Position numbers and translations under genes: made by a program | Notes under the pieces: generated by a model | What the model saw: the letters and a program-made list of their open reading frames with translations, nothing else | Database searches by the model: none | Told to the model about the DNA's origin: nothing | Shown: positions 37,591 through 49,930 of the stretch, piece after piece | Layout: the number at the start of each line of letters is the position of its first letter | Numbering within the stretch: the stretch's first letter is position 1 | Assembly: GCA_002794785.1 (NCBI GenBank) | Contig: NBBA01000014.1 | Location: 1,054,001-1,118,000, forward strand | Direction of reading: 5' to 3' | DNA from: Coniferiporia sulphurascens | Taxonomy: Eukaryota; Basidiomycota; Agaricomycetes; Hymenochaetales; Hymenochaetaceae | Length of the DNA: 64,000 nt

Positions 37591-38987
37591 AGGATTCATC
37601 TTTGGCGTCGGCAGTTTCGTTGTGTTCGGTGGATATACCTGACTTTGCTGTTCGATGTGGTTACGAATATATACATGTTTCCCTAGCTGGCGCGTCATGA
37701 CGGGCGCAATAAGTCTCTTTAACCATTGAAGACCGCGGTACTTAAAGAGCCGGATGAGCCGCCATCTCAAAATTCTTCCGAAATACGGTTTCACTGGCAG
37801 AAGTCTTCCGTCTGAGAAGGTCTGTATGTTTTCTTGCGACTTCTATGATTTCGGAGGGCAATTGATACCGATTCCCTATTTCCCTTTATACAACCTCATT
37901 CTCAAGGAGGCATCGGAATTTTTTCCCTTTTCCAATCAATGCCAGCCATTAAAGTACCGGCTCGAGAATTAAGAGTCAAGGCTTCTTAATATATTTGGGT
38001 ACACAGTCAGTTCCTTGAGGAACCCCTCAGTCGCCAAATTATGAAAAGCTAGACTTGGAAATGGCTCTTTCATAAATAAACGTGGTTCAGCATGGTTGTA
38101 TCAAAAGTATCGGTAACTACTATATAACTATGATTGCGACAAATGGCAAACCGTGCCCGTGCGTGGGTAAATCGCAACGCGGTTTCTAGGCGAGAAAGCC
38201 CGCGACGGCTCCGGGTTCAACAATTTTCGTGTGCGTCTCGCGCCAAGCTGGCTAGGCTATTAGTACTGCCTCCCTGCTGCCTCTGTGAATTTCTCTTGGA
38301 CGGTATATCTTGCCCGAATCGTGCACAAACTTCTCATGAACAGGAAAAGTCCGAGGCGTCGCAGAACTTCCAAGCGAACTAAGAGGAACAATAACTATAT
38401 CACATTACAACGTGCTGGCACGGTCACTTTCGACCTCAAGCTTTTGCTCATTTTGCGTCTTCGGAATATGAGATGATGCAATATGGCTCGCTTCCAAGAT
38501 AATCCGCCAACAGAGCATACGCCAACACTATGTAAGACTGCTCAGAACCGCCAACCGCCTCATGCGCCATATTCCTTGAAGTCTCGAAGAAATATTCTTC
38601 AGGTCTCCGCTCTCCTGACAGGTTCGGAGCTCTAAATAACAACCCGTTCTTCAATTCTAAAGACAGGTTATCGGATTATCTATTGGAAGACACATGAGCT
38701 CTTTCGGCAAGACTCTCTTAAAACATACACTGCTCAGCATCTGTCTGAGCGCTCGTTCATTTTCTCCCTCGTGTCAAGTCATGAGTCCACTGAGACCCCA
38801 GATTGTGAGATAAATCTAACCCTCCCAAGACAAATTCTCTGTTGGTCATGATTTAGGCTGTACTCCTGCTCCAGGCTTCGTGATGTATCCACCATTCACC
38901 TGATTAATCATGACGACAGGGCGCTTCTCATCAGTATTGTAAGGTCAATAAATATGTGGTACCTCAAAGCTTCTGCCGTTTTCAAAC
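37591..38987. other. Spacer between the GH43 copies
   Basis: About 1.4 kb is rich in short ORFs without recognisable domains. It presumably contains the promoter of copy B. No remnant of a third copy was noticed. Confidence 0.5.
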
Positions 38988-40544
38988 ATGTCTGGAATCT
39001 TGAAGTGGTCCTGGTCTCTCGCCATCCTTGCCCTTGTGGGCTTGAGCTCCGCCTATCCCAACCCCGAGGCTGTTACTGGAAACACAGATTTGCACGATCC
39101 TACATTGTGCAAAGATGACAGCGGAACCTATTTCCTCTATTCCACAGGCGTCGGAATCGAAATACGCACGTCGACAGATAGGACCGCGTGGACATTCGTA
39201 GGCCTTGTCTGGCCTGATGGCGATAGCTGGACGGACGAATATACCGGAACTTCAAATGGGTTCGTGTACCACATACCATCACTAATCCCCTCCTTCGTTC
39301 TACTGATGGTCATTTCTGAAGCTCACTCTGGGCTCCGGACTGTACATACATCGACGGCCAATTCTACGTGAATTCCTGTTTATGATAACACAAGACATTA
39401 TCCGCATTCCTAACAATCACCATTTCAATTAGCTCTACTATGCGGCGTCAACTTTGGGATCGCAAAATGTGAGCAAATCTCTTAAAATCACAGCTGCACC
39501 GATGAACCACTTTTCGTAGTCTGGGATTTTCCTTGCCAAGTCAACTACGGGTCTACCCGGGTCATTCACTAACGAAGGGTTGATAACATCGACCACCTCG
39601 GACGATACTTACAACGTGAGGGTAACTTCTGATTCTCCGCTGGTGCCATATTCATAATGATCAACTACAAAGGCAATTGACCCTAAGTGAATTGAGCATT
39701 CTCGTCCACCTTATTACAAGGATAAAACTGATCTTTGTCCCTCAATGTGTCCTTAGTTTGATCATCGGTGAGTATAATCTCGAAAGACAGTATTGCCGGC
39801 CTAATCTCCGTAAAGTCGGCAGTGAATGGTACCTTTCCCTCGGCAGTTTTTGGACGGGAATCAAAGGTGTCCCGTACGAGTCGTCTCCTTATTCTTTATA
39901 ATAAACCTCTCTAATCTACATGCGCACTATTTACCCTCAGATTGGATCCGAGCACAGGGAAGTTAAGTTCAAGTACATTCGACTCACTCGCAGAGCGTTC
40001 CGGCACGGGCGCCATGGAAGCGTCCGTGATCTACGAATACGGAGGTTACTACTACCTCTTCACGTCTTGGGACAAGTGTTGCTTGGGCACTTCTAGCACT
40101 TACAATATCCGCGTTGGTCGATCTGAAAGGTGCTTGATACGTCCCCAAATTGAATCGAGTCGCGACTGACAAGTCTTCGTACTTTTTTTAGTCTGACTAG
40201 CGATTACGTCGATGCGGACGGAGTTGCCCTCCTTTCTGGTGGTGGTACATTGATTCTCGAAACGCATGACTCCATCGTCGGTCCGGGAGGCCAAGACGTC
40301 TTGACAGACGACGATGGGATAGTTCTGGTCTATCGTGAGTGTCTCTTGTTCCGCTATCGTAATTTGAGTTAATAATACGCTTGCTTGTCGATCCAGACTA
40401 TTATACGTCCACGGGGAACTGGGTATGTCCCTCGTCATGATTCAAGTTTCAATTCACGAGTTTGCTTACATATCTGCATCGTGATTTTAGCTTGGCATAA
40501 ACCACCTGGACTTTTCGAGCGGTTGGCCCGTTGTTGTCGAGTAA
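38988..40544 (+). CDS. GH43 endo-arabinanase, copy B
   Basis: This is a tandem paralogue of the gene at 36063-37590, 2.9 kb downstream in the same orientation, with the same intron positions and the same microexon (LIIV). The start MSGILKWSWSLAILALVGLS gives a signal peptide. The catalytic-type residues are retained: Asp in DLHDPTLCKD, Asp in LWAPDC, Glu in [11 protein letters not shown]. The gene ends INHLDFSSGWPVVVE at 40544. Both copies look functional, with scattered substitutions (for example DQCCEG in A, DKCCLG in B). The product is expected outside the cell, acting on pectic arabinan. Copy A and copy B could differ in expression or product pattern, which sequence alone cannot show. Confidence 0.87.
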
Positions 40545-41199
40545 AGTTCTTTATACTGCCTTGTTGTCTCTCCCTTTCTGTAAGCACGGGTATGAACGTG
40601 TCCGTAAGTTGTAAGCTAGTCATATCGAATACGTTGAACTTTTATGTAAAGAATGTAATACCCATCGGAGAAATTAACTTCACAAATGTCAGACGAACAA
40701 TATCTTGGAATACTCTTTAGTCGACACGGCCCTCAAGTTCCGAGCTTGCAACTCGTAAAATTACGTGCAACGCGGCGGGTCCAACTTTTAAAAGGTATTA
40801 TTTCAAGGGGGCATAAATTAAAAACGGCTTGTACTCGCCTGCCCCGCGCTCTACCGTTCGTCGCGCTCTGCCTGTCTTTAGAGGGAAGCAGCCCCTATGT
40901 TGGTAGTCACCGGTCGTGAATATGTGACTTCCTTCGAATGGTAAATTCCTGAAATCTTATCGGTCATCAAAGCCCGGAAATACGGAGACAAAGGATATCA
41001 GACGAGGTGACTCGAACGAAACACTTCAGGTAGCTTGTACGCTTAGTGAAGGGATGAGGAAACGCGCACAGTCGTTCGATGTGTGTCACGGCCGCCACCG
41101 AAGTATCTCGGAACTGTGGGAGAGGAGGGAAGAGGGGCTAAAAATGATTGCGAAGTTTTAATCAGCCCGGACAAACCGTTGCTCCGCAAGTATATGCTA
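40545..41199. other. Intergenic region before the tandem duplication
   Basis: It is the 3' flank of GH43 copy B. Only short, featureless ORFs are seen. Confidence 0.45.
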
Positions 41200-42951
41200 C
41201 GTTGTCCTCGACGCTTAGCCAGAACTTGACCAGTGACCTGCTACACATTCGCTCCATAAATGATAACACACTCTCGGCTTGATTATTGGATAAGTGAGAA
41301 AGGAAAAGGGTCATCAAATCGGGCAGGCTCAATCCAATACCATTATACTTGAGTGGCTTGAGTTTGTTGAGCGCTTGAACATCATCCAATTCCAAATCTC
41401 GTCTAGACTGTGGATGTCCCGGTTCGCATTAGTGGCATGCCACCGGGCGCGTAACGCCTTTAAGACATGTAAGGTGCGGAGATTCCCGCCGGTGGGCGTC
41501 AGCGTCAATCTTACAATTATCGTAAAATATTTCTCTGAGTAACCGAGGTTGTTTTATTTGTTTACTCACCTACAAGCATGTTTGATTTCTCCCAAAAGAT
41601 CGAAAAAGCTTAAAACACAGACCATGGGTTTCTTTTCCCCTTCTGAAATAATCGGGGCCTCGTCGTCCATATACTTAGTTTTCCGGTTTTGTAGGAGAAT
41701 GACGAGTCAATCCGTACAGTCAACCCAAGAGGAAAAAGATGACTTGGAAGAGCCAACCGCATTTCCTGGTTTCAATTTGGCCAGATCTGACAATAAGCAC
41801 GAGCGGCAGAAAGGCTATCCGGGCCTTTAAGGTAACATAGACTTGATTGAATGTCTTCCCAGCGGCCAACAACCGCGCAAGGGCCGAATATGGATACTGC
41901 CATTTGTGCATTCTGTCCACTGCCCAGCTGAAGCGGTGTTCGCTGAAAAAGGCAGACTACGGGTGATGGCAGTTAACCCGCATCACAGGACGAAATGGCG
42001 GTTGATAATTGCAATTGGGCGACCCGGGGAAGCTCCGTCACAGTCTCAGACTCGAGGTAACCCACTGAAAGCAAAAGGCTAGTGGCCTAGTGGCGTCGCG
42101 CTAAAACGCCTCTTGATGAAGGTAGCGGGTCCGCGTCGGGGATCCAAAATGCATTGCCTAGAAAGTGAACTCCCTGTCTTCCACGTTTCTGCTACAAAAT
42201 GAACACATTGTAAATGGTGATGGTAAACTGCAGGAATGGCAAAAGTTCAAGCGGCCGGAAAACAGCGAGCGGAGTGCGTAAAGGTGCATTACGTAATGGC
42301 AGGCATATCAAGTAACAACGCCAAAGCTCGTCGTAACTCGACTCTCTGCAGAATTGACGGAAGCCCTTCGTGCGCGACATGAGGCAACCGCATGCGTTCT
42401 ATGCATGCTCTGCAATTTGCTTCAGGCAGACGACGGTATTGACGAATAGTGGCTACGTACGCCCTGATTGAAGGCTATTGAACGCGCGTTGGTTGAAAGA
42501 AAAAAAAACTGATATACGCCACCCATGCAGCTTCTCGTAGACTTCTGATCAACCCCTCGTCGCAGGTGCCACAGACGAGCGCCGACTAGAACATCCCACG
42601 TGGAAGGCGAGGGCTGGTCTGACCGGGGTCGACGGCGTTTGTCTCCTGGCCACAGGCCGAAGAAATTCGTGAAAGCCTCGAGTCAATTCATCAAGCGACT
42701 CAATTTTACGATTTGCGGGTAATTGAACGCTTGTTAACTCGAGTCCTCCACGTGTCCTCAACGAAGCAAAACATACGAGGAAGAGTGAAAATGTTCACAA
42801 TAATGCCTAGAGAAAGTAGGTCGAAATCGTGGTCATCAAAACTGAAATTCTGCTCCATCCGGTTCCGAATCTCAGGATCTTTGGGCTCGCATGGTGACCT
42901 ACTGCATACGCCTGTGACGTGCGACCCGATTCCCGAGTCCCCGTAGACCAT
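41162..42951 (-). pseudogene. Possible F-box-like relic, unit A
   Basis: Several minus-strand fragments in different frames look protein-like but cannot be joined into one gene. 42951-42706 contains FDDHDFDLLSLGIIVNIFTL, and a segment near 41500-41390 reads NLRTLHVLKALRARWHATNA. The leucine pattern recalls the C-terminal region of agaric F-box-like proteins, though no F-box was found. Matching fragments occur in unit B at about 49930-48321. Stops and frame changes are frequent, so this is most likely a decayed gene. The identification is weak. Confidence 0.3.
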
Positions 42952-44015
42952 TCGAGCTTACTTGTTTTATGGCTTGACAGTCTGTGTGATCGGAGTGCCT
43001 TTTAATCATACGATCGTCAAGCTCCTTTCAAAATTGAGGGGAATATCTTCAGACCCCATCTGTGACGCAGGCCTCTTGCTCAAGTCATAATAAATGTATT
43101 CACTGGGCTCGGAACCAACACTTATCAACTCGCAGTGAGAAGTGAACTTTGGCGCTGGTGACTTGATGCACTTTCCCGGATTCCTCGGCTATCCCTAAGA
43201 AGGGTATCTTCAAAAGACAGCAAGGATCGAGGTGTCTTGCATGGAATACAGAGCCTGGCGATAAAGACCGGGAAATATGCAAACTAAAATACTCATAGGG
43301 AAAATAATGGGTGATTGTGCACTCTTCAGTTCGCAACTTCGCTTCTCCCGCTTTTACGCTAACCTCTTTTTCTTGCATCCAAGACAGACTGTGATTTATC
43401 TCTAGCCTATCCCAAAAGCTCCGCGAAGGGCGTGAATGACCATATCGCCTTAGCATCACCACAAGACATCCTTGTCTTAGATCGCTGCACCCCGTGTTCC
43501 CCCGTCCCAAACTTCTGCGGTCCCAGTATCAATATCCTTGTCCTTTGCAAGGCCTGCCGTGTTACACCGGACGGAAATTCGCTGTGTAATGTCAAACGTT
43601 ATTATTTGAACACAGCGCGATCTCCCTGTATTGCCGGCCCAGCTGGTTGTGTCCGTGAAGCGCGTGGTCTCGAGTGTTTCGCGTGTTCTTCGTGCGCATG
43701 ATGACTACACGGCGCCGGTTTACGACTTCCACACAGCGCCTCCCCTCAGATGTCCGCAAGACTCAAGAGCACCAGGGACGTTCTCGGCTAGTTATGTTCG
43801 GGTAGGTTTTTACCGTCCTAGACCCGCAAAGTTCGTAACATTCCGTGTGGTACCCCACCATACCATATATGTTGTTTCAAGCGCGTCCTGCATGGTAATT
43901 ATCAAATGGACAACAAGTGGTGGCTGCGAAATCTAGTAGCGCCCGTGATATTGTCATATTTCCCGGTCCTGTGTGTTCAGGCAGTTGCATTTCTGAGCTT
44001 ATATTCCAAGAACTG

Positions 44016-44023
44016 TATAAAAG
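44016..44023 (+). promoter_or_regulatory. TATA box of secreted-protein gene A
   Basis: TATAAAAG lies 111 bases upstream of the ATG at 44134. The same box is conserved at 51279-51286 in unit B at similar spacing. Confidence 0.65.
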
Positions 44024-44133
44024 GCCACGGAAGACACAACTTCAATCAGGTCGTTTATACTGTCGTCCTTCAGCTCAGAGCTCATTCGCATTCGCACTTA
44101 GCAAATTTATCCAACCCACTCCTCTCCGCCAGC

Positions 44134-44794
44134 ATGCATTTCTCCACCCTTTTCAAAGCTACCGTTCTGTCTGCGGTTCTCCCGTTTGCTGTTACTGCGA
44201 GTCCGGTCAGCGGAGGGACGTTCGAATTTAACGTTACGACCCCTGCCAAGGGTCTACAGAAGCGCTTCGATAACGAACGCTTCACTTACTATGATATCAC
44301 AACTGGCACGTAAGTAACTCTTATACGCTCTTACAGACAACTGATCACTGATCCGTTCTCCCTCTGTTTTTTTTATTAAAGTACCGCGTGTGGTGGAACC
44401 TATTCGAACAGCGACTTCGTGAGTTCTTGTCTAGTGGGTTTTTTATGGGTTCCTAATCCTTTTCATTCCTTCCCTGCAGGTTGTTGCACTGAACGGAGCT
44501 GTAAGTCGATTTTGGACGTCATTTAGTGTTTTTTTTGTCCTAAAGGCAATTACAGCAATACGGCTCCGGAGGGTACTGCTACGATTCCATCACCATTTCT
44601 GCCGAAGGAAAGACAACTACCGCGCAAATCGTTGACGAAGTAGGTCATGGAAATTACCAGGAAAAGCGCGATATTAACATATGAATCAGTGCCCGGGCTG
44701 CCCTTACGGAGGTCTTGACCTCACTGAAGGTCTTTTCGAGTACTTTGCGGACCTGAGCGTTGGCGTCCTTAGCGGCTCCTGGAACTTCAACTAA
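44134..44794 (+). CDS. Small secreted double-psi-barrel protein, copy A
   Basis: The gene has five short exons, the first 44134-44309 and the second 44382-44418, ending at 44794; one exon encodes only VVALNGA. The start gives a signal peptide (LFKATVLSAVLPFAVTASP). The mature part has TACGGTYSNSDFVVALNGA, ISAEGKTTTAQIVDECPGCP and GGLDLTEGLFEYFADLSVG, ending GSWNFN. This is the RlpA-like/expansin-like barrel seen in basidiomycete riboflavin-aldehyde-forming-enzyme-like proteins. The family Asp and cysteines of IVDECPGCP are present. The function is unproven; such proteins are extracellular and may bind or loosen polysaccharide. The gene is intact and is repeated, damaged, in unit B. Confidence 0.85.
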
Positions 44795-45249
44795 AGGCGC
44801 ACGATATAGGAACTGCAGGTTGCAGCGGGAATTAATAGCGCGTTTATTCGAACGGAGGTTGCCGGCGAATTAAATAGCCATCATGCTTTCCTTTGGATCT
44901 ATGAATACTATGTTCGAATACTGTGTAAATTGGAGAATATTATCCGTTGGGAGCGCATACAGGAATTCGGAACTACCGCCATTCGTCTGTCTATAGCAAG
45001 TATCTTGGAAGACACATGATGTCTGCATGATTTCAAGCCGGAGCTGTGCTGAAAATGGTTGGATTATGTTGGAACAGTTGAATTATGAAGGCAAAAATTG
45101 AGTTTATTCCCCATCCAAAATTATTTGAGATTCGTGAGACAGTTACTCTAAGGTCGTACTTGCCGCTTTTTTTTACACGTAGTACGTGAATGTGGGATTT
45201 CCCTTCGATATCAGCTAAGAAATACCGGGGATTACTTCAGCATCCCTGG

Positions 45250-45639
45250 CCCGCTTTTCATATCATAGTCCATGCTCCTATTCGCAGCAGTGAAGGGGTA
45301 CAGTATTTAAGGGAGCCCTGGAAGTACAAAGAGAATGGTTTATTCCGCTCATTAACAATGATCCAGAGGCCTCGGAATTCTACGGTAAGCAACAGAAGTG
45401 GGCCGTGGAAGTCGAAGGAGAGAAATACTCGATTTTTTTTTGAGTGTGACGACAATGGGGCCGAGATCCAGGGCAAGGTGTTGTTTAAAATAGTTATGGC
45501 TGATCCGAGCTGGACGAGGAACCTTGGGTTTGAGAGTATTAGTAGTAGTCTCTCCGCACATCCGAGCCATAGTATGCCAGTGTATGTGGAAGCTGGCATC
45601 GACCCGGAGCCTCTCATAGTATTCTATTTCGACCTTTAG
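45250..45639 (+). pseudogene. Unidentified gene relic, unit A
   Basis: One frame reads TVFKGALEVQREWFIPLIN and NDPEASEFYGKQQKWAVEVE up to a run of nine T at 45432-45440. After the run the next frame continues DDNGAEIQGKVLFKIVMADP and ends VFYFDL at 45639. Unit B has a shorter, interrupted T stretch at this place and stays in one frame there, so an extra T (real or error) breaks copy A. No family is recognised. The 5' end is not found. Confidence 0.4.
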
Positions 45640-45979
45640 TTTGTTAATGATATATTAATGTCAATAATCTGTCTGAACGATCCAGAGCCGGTATGCTAAT
45701 ATCCTGAACTTCATTCCAGACCGACACAGCGACAACGGCGGGCCCTGCGGCCCCTGCCGGCGTGCCGTATGCCAGTGCTCGGAGCGCCCAGGACGGTTAC
45801 TAATTATGGGACATATTTTTATACCTGAAGTCGATGAGTGAATACTGTATATTGCAAAATGGATCAAAACGGAGCTCGGGTACTTATCACAGCCCCGGAG
45901 CACTGGCACCGCACTGCGATAGTATTACTTCAATTGTTTACCTCGCTCTTTCCGAGTTTCCCTTGTCGCTTCATATTCC

Positions 45980-47524
45980 ATGATTATGGCCTTTCTCTTG
46001 AAGACTCTTCAAAGGCTGCTGAGCTACTACCCTGTAATTTTACCGACTTTCTTCATCCTCTCCCGGGAGAGCGCCATTTCGGTCAAGGTTAGAAGTCCTA
46101 TCTTCATTCGAATATAATCCCAATTCTCAATTCGTCATGACTCGCAGATCTGGCAGGCTGTCCAGCGGATACCTTATACCAAACCCCCGAAAAAGGATGG
46201 AGAAAATGGGACTGCGCCTTGTCGGGAAAGCACGCTCAAGGATTACTTGAAATCTGCTATCGGAGCCATAATGGTCGTCATTTACATCGACGTAGTATTC
46301 ATAATAGTTCCCATACTCTTAAAGGACACACCGGCGAAGCTTAGGATTTTCAACCTCTGCACAATTTCTGTCCCGTTCGTCTACCTCGTGGGTTTGGTGA
46401 GCACCTAAATCCATAGATAATTCAGAGTTCTTTTCGCATATTAAATAGGCTGCAGGCTGCGTCAACACAAAATCGTGATGTAGTTGTTGTTCGCGACATC
46501 GAGGGAAGTGAGTGTTGCATTGTCGGGTCCCCTTTTGTCCTTATTCGAACTCTAATAAGGAGTAAACCTGATCAGAGCCCGTTACAATACCCCCGAAGGA
46601 CGGAGACGGTTCTTCACTTAAACGAGCATTGTCTTTCGCCTTTGGTGCACTGGTTGCTGTTGGTGCACTCTGGTTTGGTCACCCTTTGGCAGCCCTTTTC
46701 GTTTACGCGGCCTTTATTCACGTCATCGTCCGCTACGGAGTTATTTCCGCCTGGAGGACAAGCTTTAAAATACTCTTTTGTGTGGCGGCCTCTATAGTCA
46801 GTCTTCACTCTTTATCCTACCTGCATACTCAACTGAGTGTCCCGCGAAGACCGTATGCACGGCATTAGCCATGCTAGTAGTACTAGTGATGATTGTACTA
46901 ACAAAGACGTCGTACCACAAGCCTGCAGATACACCCGGTCACCCTTCCAGCGACGAAGATATTATCTTTATCAACTGGGTACAACTATACACGAGCTCTT
47001 TACCATGGATTGTCCTATTTCAGTTCTATATCGTCTCATTGGCCTATCGCTTTGATTATGCCAATTCCCTCCCTTTCGACTTTAAGCCAGCAGTCTGCGC
47101 GGGGGCGAGCACTGGGTTCCGTATTCCCCGCCCAACGTGTTTCGCAATTCATGAAACGTTTCCCAGATCCTACTTTACTACCGCCCTCGTCGCGCTGTTC
47201 CTGCCCTATGTGGGAGTCGCAGCATGGTTTGAATACTTCTCCATCGAGGCGGGCTACGAATTAGCGAACGGCGTTCCTATGTTATCGAGTTTATTATTGG
47301 TTTTACCCTCAATTCTCTTGGTGGCAGCGATGAAGGGACAGCTTGGAAAGCTCTGGAAGTACGAAGAGGACTGGGCGGCTATCCCTTCGATTAATGAGGG
47401 ATCAGAAGCCTCGGATATCGATACTACGTTACAGAAATACGGGGATGGGGATGAGGATGGTTTAGTTTATGAGTTGGCAGACCACGGTGGCGAGGTCGAC
47501 TTCCAGGGCGGACAAATTGTTTGA
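45980..47524 (+). CDS. Polytopic membrane protein, copy A
   Basis: Five exons join to about 430 residues with roughly eight hydrophobic segments. Segments include LKSAIGAIMVVIYIDVVFII, LCTISVPFVYLVGL, FAFGALVAVGALWF, AMLVVLVMIVL, WIVLFQFYIVSLAYRF and SLLLVLPSILLVAAM. The tail is acidic and soluble. I place an intron at about 46726-46785 (HVI to SSLF), which keeps the frame in both copies. The start at ATG 45980 is preferred because copies A and B diverge in frame just upstream. The C-terminal layout (LAYRFDY, SYFTTALVA, PML, MKGQLGKLWKYEED) faintly resembles signal-peptide-peptidase proteins, but the GxGD and YD catalytic motifs are not seen. The function is unknown; an endomembrane location is inferred. 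Confidence 0.6.
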
Positions 47525-47765
47525 TATACAGTATTTATGGAATGAAATTCGCATTTGCGAGGATACGTTCCATATGAGACATGTTAGTCATCAATGAGCC
47601 GGGCTTCTGTTGTATATTTGAGTCCACGATGATTTCAATTTTATCAATATCTGCGAAACACGGGGTTCAAGTTCAAGTTAGTATGATGCAACGCAGATCT
47701 TTATTCCTATCCAATACACTCGGATCGCTTCGGGGTTTATCGGTACACTTTTGTACGTATCATTT

Positions 47766-48257
47766 TTAGTAAATTGATCTCCATTAATATCCAAAGGATT
47801 TTGGTGATTTTACTTTTCTTTGCTCACTTCTCGCTCAAATAGGTTGCCTCACTCTAGTCGAGGTATTTAAATGCACCCCCTGACCCAGTATCCCATTTAC
47901 CAGTGCTGTCTCATTGACGGGTGCTTAACTGTACAGGATCGCTACAGTAAGTGATAACCTCTCACGCAGTGTTCCGTTCTCGTCTGATATCCTTCAAGTT
48001 TGTCTCCCGCATGACCGTTGGAGTGTGGGCGAATTTGATGCCGAGTACGGATGCTCGGTGTTATGAGAATTTTCGAATCATTTTGTTTTGGTGTATGCGC
48101 GCTCGATTTCTCGTGTGCGATTGTCTGCTGGTCACAATAGTACTCGGTTACTTGAAGCGTCCTAAAATTGCTGAATTCCAACAATGGTCAAACTAAAAAA
48201 GAGGATTCTGGAGTCTTTTCCAGTCCGGATAGTTAGTTGCCCCGCAAAACATGTCAC
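47766..48257. other. Spacer between duplication units
   Basis: About 490 bases join the end of unit A to the start of unit B. Two overlapping small ORFs on opposite strands (47942-48196) show no recognisable features. Confidence 0.45.
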
Positions 48258-48320
48258 GTCATCCTCGCTACTCATTCAGAACTTCAATGTTGATTAGTGA
48301 CCCGCTAATACACATTCGCC

Positions 48321-49930
48321 TCATAATCGATAACTCACCCTGAGCTTGATTATTAGGCAAGCGCGAACAAGAAAGACCTTTATATTGGGTAAGCTCAATA
48401 GAACTCCGTTACACTTGAGCCCGTTGAGCGTGTGAGCACCACACAATTCCCAAACTCGTATATGCGGTGAATGTCCCAGTCCTATTAGTGATATGCCACC
48501 GCGCGCCAGCAATGCCTCTAAGACATGTAAAATGCGGAGATCTCCGCCGATGAACATCAGCGTCAATCTCACATCTATCGCAAAACATTTCTCTGTGAGA
48601 CTGAGGTTTTTTATTTGTTTACCCACCTGTAAACATGTTTGATGTATCTCTCAAAACAACTAAGGATGCATGAAACACATACCATTGATTTTCTCCCCCA
48701 AGTACAAACACCAGAGCTACAATAAGCTCGCCCCTTCGGGTGCATCCTGAAATTAGTATCCCGGTTTTGGAGGAGAATGACACGTCCGCATGGTCGACCT
48801 AAGAGTAACAGGACAATTTAGAAAGCTAACTATTCCCGATTTATAGTCGACCAGAGCCTGCGGCTGGTACGAGTATCAGGAGATCTGTCCGATATGTCTT
48901 GCTAAGCGGTACCAGAGGCTCTAATGGCTCCCTAGTGGTGAACAGCTGTGCAAAGATCGAGTATACTGTAGATCGTTTGCGTCTTTGTCCAGCTGAATCC
49001 GTGCTTGCGAGAAATGACATTTGACCCCCGTCGCAGAATGATATTGTAGTTGATACTCGCAATAAGACGACCTCGGGAACTTTCGTCAGAGAAAAAATAG
49101 CCGTTGCCCGCTGAAAACAAACAGCTAGTGGCGTCGCGCTAAAACGCCTCTTGATGAAGTAGCGGGTCCGCGTCGGAACTAGTTTGCATCGCCCTGGAAG
49201 TGAACACAACGTCCTCCATTTCTCCCTAGGAAGAACGGACACAATGCATATTGTGATGGTAGCCTGCAGGAAATGATAAGTTGTACAACTTCAAGCTGAG
49301 TTCGCGCTGAGGGTTTCTGGGGAACAGCGAGCGGAGTGCGTAAAAAGTACATTACGTAATGCACGGGGTTCGTTACAACCCCCAGCGTCTCCGAGTCTGA
49401 GTCTTGATTTCTTTGCAAAACTATCGAAAGACCACTGTGCACGACAAGGGGCGACGTTCCTCGCATTCACTTCTGCGATCTGGAATTAGGTACAGACGAC
49501 CATATTGAGCGCGTACACCTTATTTAGACCCGAAAAACGAGTTAGTCGGCGCAAACGGACTCAGACCATAGGCTACTATGCCTTACATAACTCCTCTCAA
49601 CTTTTCCTGACGCAGACTGTTGACCCTCCCGCCTCCTGGTCGTGGACGAGGTCGCGTACTACCTTTGAGGATCTCCGGTTGACCGCGTTCGTCTCTAACC
49701 CATAAGCCAAAGAAATTCGCGAAAGCCTTGGAGGATGATCTATCAGGCAAATCACATTCTTGACTTGCGGATAATCAATTACTTGTAAGCTTACTGGCGC
49801 GCGTCCTCAAAAAAGCAAAAGATACAAGGAAGGGTGAAAATGCTCACAATAATGCCGAAGGGAAACAGATCGAAAACGCGGTCACTAAACTGAACTTCAA
49901 GTTCCGCCTAAATTCGACTTCAAGACGCTT
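48321..49930 (-). pseudogene. Possible F-box-like relic, unit B
   Basis: It is the counterpart of the unit A relic. Fragments such as LRILHVLEALLARGGISLIG (within 48626-48321) and the stretch FIKRRFSATPLAVCFQRATA near 49150 are protein-like but lie in broken frames. No intact gene can be drawn and the family is uncertain. Confidence 0.3.

Larger units (their letters stand above)
41200..47765. repeat. Tandem duplication, unit A
   Basis: This 6.6-kb segment aligns in order with 48258-54765 at an offset of about 7.0-7.3 kb. Shared anchors include GGCGTCGCGCTAAAACGCC at about 42091 and 49132, the secreted-protein gene at 44134 and 51398, and the membrane-protein gene at 45980 and 52991. Coding parts are best preserved; spacers are more divergent, with small indels. 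Unit boundaries are approximate. Confidence 0.85.
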
